DNA of 64,000 nt, taken from assembly GCA_029262615.1 (NCBI GenBank), contig JAJCZD010000005.1, positions 1 to 64,000 of the forward strand. Direction: 5' to 3'. Shown here in pieces: positions 62,903 to 64,000 of the stretch (positions are counted from its first letter, which is position 1; each line of letters opens with the position of its first letter). Below the pieces are notes generated by a model that worked only from the letters and a program-made list of their open reading frames with translations, did not search any database and was not told the DNA's origin. A program made the translations under genes and the position numbers. The stretch comes from Candidatus Babelota bacterium (lineage in GTDB: Bacteria > Babelota > Babeliae > Babelales > Vermiphilaceae).

Positions 62903-63754
62903 TTACCGATGATATCCATTCCAGGATACATGCCAATGATGAATTGCAAATGAATCTTTTAGGACCCATGTTTTTACTAAATTATCCCAATCTTGTTCTC
63001 TAACCCAAAAAGGAATCGGATAAAAATAAGAAATTGGGAAAGCAACTACCCTTTCAGGATAACTTGCTAAGAATTTTTTTATCTGATCACCAAAATAAAA
63101 AGGGCCAGTACGGTGGAGGGTTGACCAAAGATTTCTATCTTGTGTTGGGCGCGAACGAATATTGTTAATACATGCTTTCAAAATTGGGTGCCCAGGTATA
63201 GAAGCAATAATTCCATTAAAAACTCGGAAGTCAGACTCATATTGCAGGCCAGTATAAAAATCAAGATAATGATGAAAAATGTCAAATGGCTTTAAGCACT
63301 CAAAATCAGTATCCACATATAAACCACCAAATTTATTTAAAATTTCATATCGGGCAATATCTGATTTTTCACTTAGATTAATAGCTAGGTCATAAGCTTC
63401 TTGGTTTTGCAGACCAAATTCAGCAATGGCTTGGTCATCCCAAAACATAAATTCCCAATCAGGATGATTTTCAACCCACGTTTTGCGTAACTGTTGCTGC
63501 CGTTCAGGCAGCGGTGAGCCAACCCAAATATGATGTATTATTTTGGGAATTCTTGGCTCTTCTGAAAATTCCGGACTTTCAACTATAAACTTGTTATAGA
63601 GAGCTCGGTTTATTTTCATCCATTTACCAATTTTATGCCTATTAAAATGATTAGTACGACTCATAGAACTATCAAAATTAATTCCAAAGCCATTTGGTAT
63701 TTCAGCTTTTGTAATCAAACAAAAAGCGCAGAGTAATAATATATTTTTTTTCAT
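62903..63754 (-). CDS. Secreted GT32-type (OCH1-like) glycosyltransferase
   Basis: Exported GT-A transferase of 283 aa. Signal peptide MKKNILLLCAFCLITKA cleaved before EIPNG. IPKIIHHIWVGSPLPERQQQ, HPDWEFMFWDD and KSDIARYEILNKFGGLYVDTDFE are the diagnostic DXD-sugar-binding blocks of GT32, with DTD as the metal site. IPGHPILKACINNI and FAIHHWHVSW close the domain. GGAAGAC precedes the ATG. GT32 enzymes occur in yeast Golgi and in bacterial toxins and effectors, which makes an exported copy next to other exported transferases notable. Confidence 0.87.
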   Translation of the reverse strand: MKKNILLLCAFCLITKAEIPNGFGINFDSSMSRTNHFNRHKIGKWMKINRALYNKFIVESPEFSEEPRIPKIIHHIWVGSPLPERQQQLRKTWVENHPDWEFMFWDDQAIAEFGLQNQEAYDLAINLSEKSDIARYEILNKFGGLYVDTDFECLKPFDIFHHYLDFYTGLQYESDFRVFNGIIASIPGHPILKACINNIRSRPTQDRNLWSTLHRTGPFYFGDQIKKFLASYPERVVAFPISYFYPIPFWVREQDWDNLVKTWVLKDSFAIHHWHVSWNGYHR

Positions 63755-63822
63755 TACGTCTTCCTTATTTTTTTAGTACCATTTCACTTAAAGTTATAAC
63801 AATTTTTAAAAAAAGGATAAAA

Positions 63823-64000
63823 ATGCTTATTTGGTGCATTGCATTTTTTTGCGGTACTCTTTTTTGTACTCAAGATAATCAACAAATCTTTACTACCATT
63901 TACCAAAACAAAGTATGGGGAGATTCAGCTTCAGTTTCAGGTGTTGGTTCCAACCTAGAACAAACTAAGGTATTACGAGAAGAATTACCACAAATCCTGA
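63823..64000 (+). CDS. Secreted class I methyltransferase, 3'-partial
   Basis: The first 59 codons of a gene that runs off the window. ATG 63823 has AAAGGA 6 bases upstream. The signal peptide (LIWCIAFFCGTLFC) is followed by TQDNQQIFTTIYQNKVWGD and SNLEQTKVLREELPQIL, matching the first 60 residues of the methyltransferase at 58634. The SAM motif is expected just beyond the window. Confidence 0.75.
   Translation, partial: MLIWCIAFFCGTLFCTQDNQQIFTTIYQNKVWGDSASVSGVGSNLEQTKVLREELPQIL

Noticed and set aside
1-64000. tRNA or rRNA genes
   Set aside because: No cloverleaf T-arm (GGTTCGAATC-like) or rRNA signature was found by eye; a short tRNA could still be missed.

Overview
The window is strongly AT-rich bacterial DNA with tightly packed genes, many ATGA or TAATG overlaps, and a mixture of conserved housekeeping genes (purL, purQ, uvrB, leuS, rpsA, ndk, nusB, efp, glyA) with an unusually large set of small exported proteins. 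The exported set includes ankyrin, WD40/beta-propeller and delta-60 repeat proteins and host-like enzymes. Together with a Cys-rich outer-membrane-type protein, this suggests a host-associated, reduced-genome bacterium. The best guess is a member of Candidatus Dependentiae (TM6/Babeliae), inferred from gene content only; no rRNA is present to confirm it.

Layout. 0-7 kb: tandem ABC-2 permeases, an M48 peptidase, and a purL-purQ-EamA operon in which PurL carries PurS-like N-terminal repeats. 7-13.5 kb: secreted beta-propeller proteins with a truncated duplicate, then an M3 oligopeptidase. 13.5-18.2 kb: a methyltransferase and a tandem array of secreted ankyrin-type paralogues in several states of decay, each preceded by a copy or remnant of the uvrB 3' end. 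18-30 kb: uvrB, a secreted macro-like/GGCT-like/coiled-coil operon, transaldolase, split LigD polymerase and phosphoesterase modules, small secreted proteins, an MBL-fold hydrolase and leuS. 30-45.5 kb: a delta-60 repeat protein, a Nudix hydrolase, a DOT1-like methyltransferase, rpsA-ndk with a strong terminator, efp-nusB with two membrane proteins, glyA, a frameshifted M48 peptidase and another ankyrin protein. 45.6-52.5 kb: a Wzx-type flippase, a large Cys-rich envelope protein and three cytoplasmic-type glycosyltransferases. 52.6-64 kb: FkbM-type and other SAM methyltransferases mixed with GT11-, exostosin-, GT32- and DUF6492-like glycosyltransferases.

The most striking feature is this last block. 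From about 54.2 kb to the window end, twelve consecutive intact or partial genes encode enzymes of nucleotide-sugar or SAM chemistry, and nearly all begin with a signal peptide. Exported enzymes whose cofactors are cytosolic make most sense if they work inside a eukaryotic host or in an unusual envelope compartment. A second pattern spans the whole window: about 22 exported proteins have a Met immediately after the predicted signal-peptide cleavage site (often A-M-D), while the glycosyl/methyltransferase block mostly lacks it. A third is visible gene birth and decay: tandem copies that captured the uvrB tail, a truncated WD40 duplicate, an FkbM remnant and several frameshifted genes.

No tRNA, rRNA, CRISPR array, insertion sequence or replication origin was recognised.
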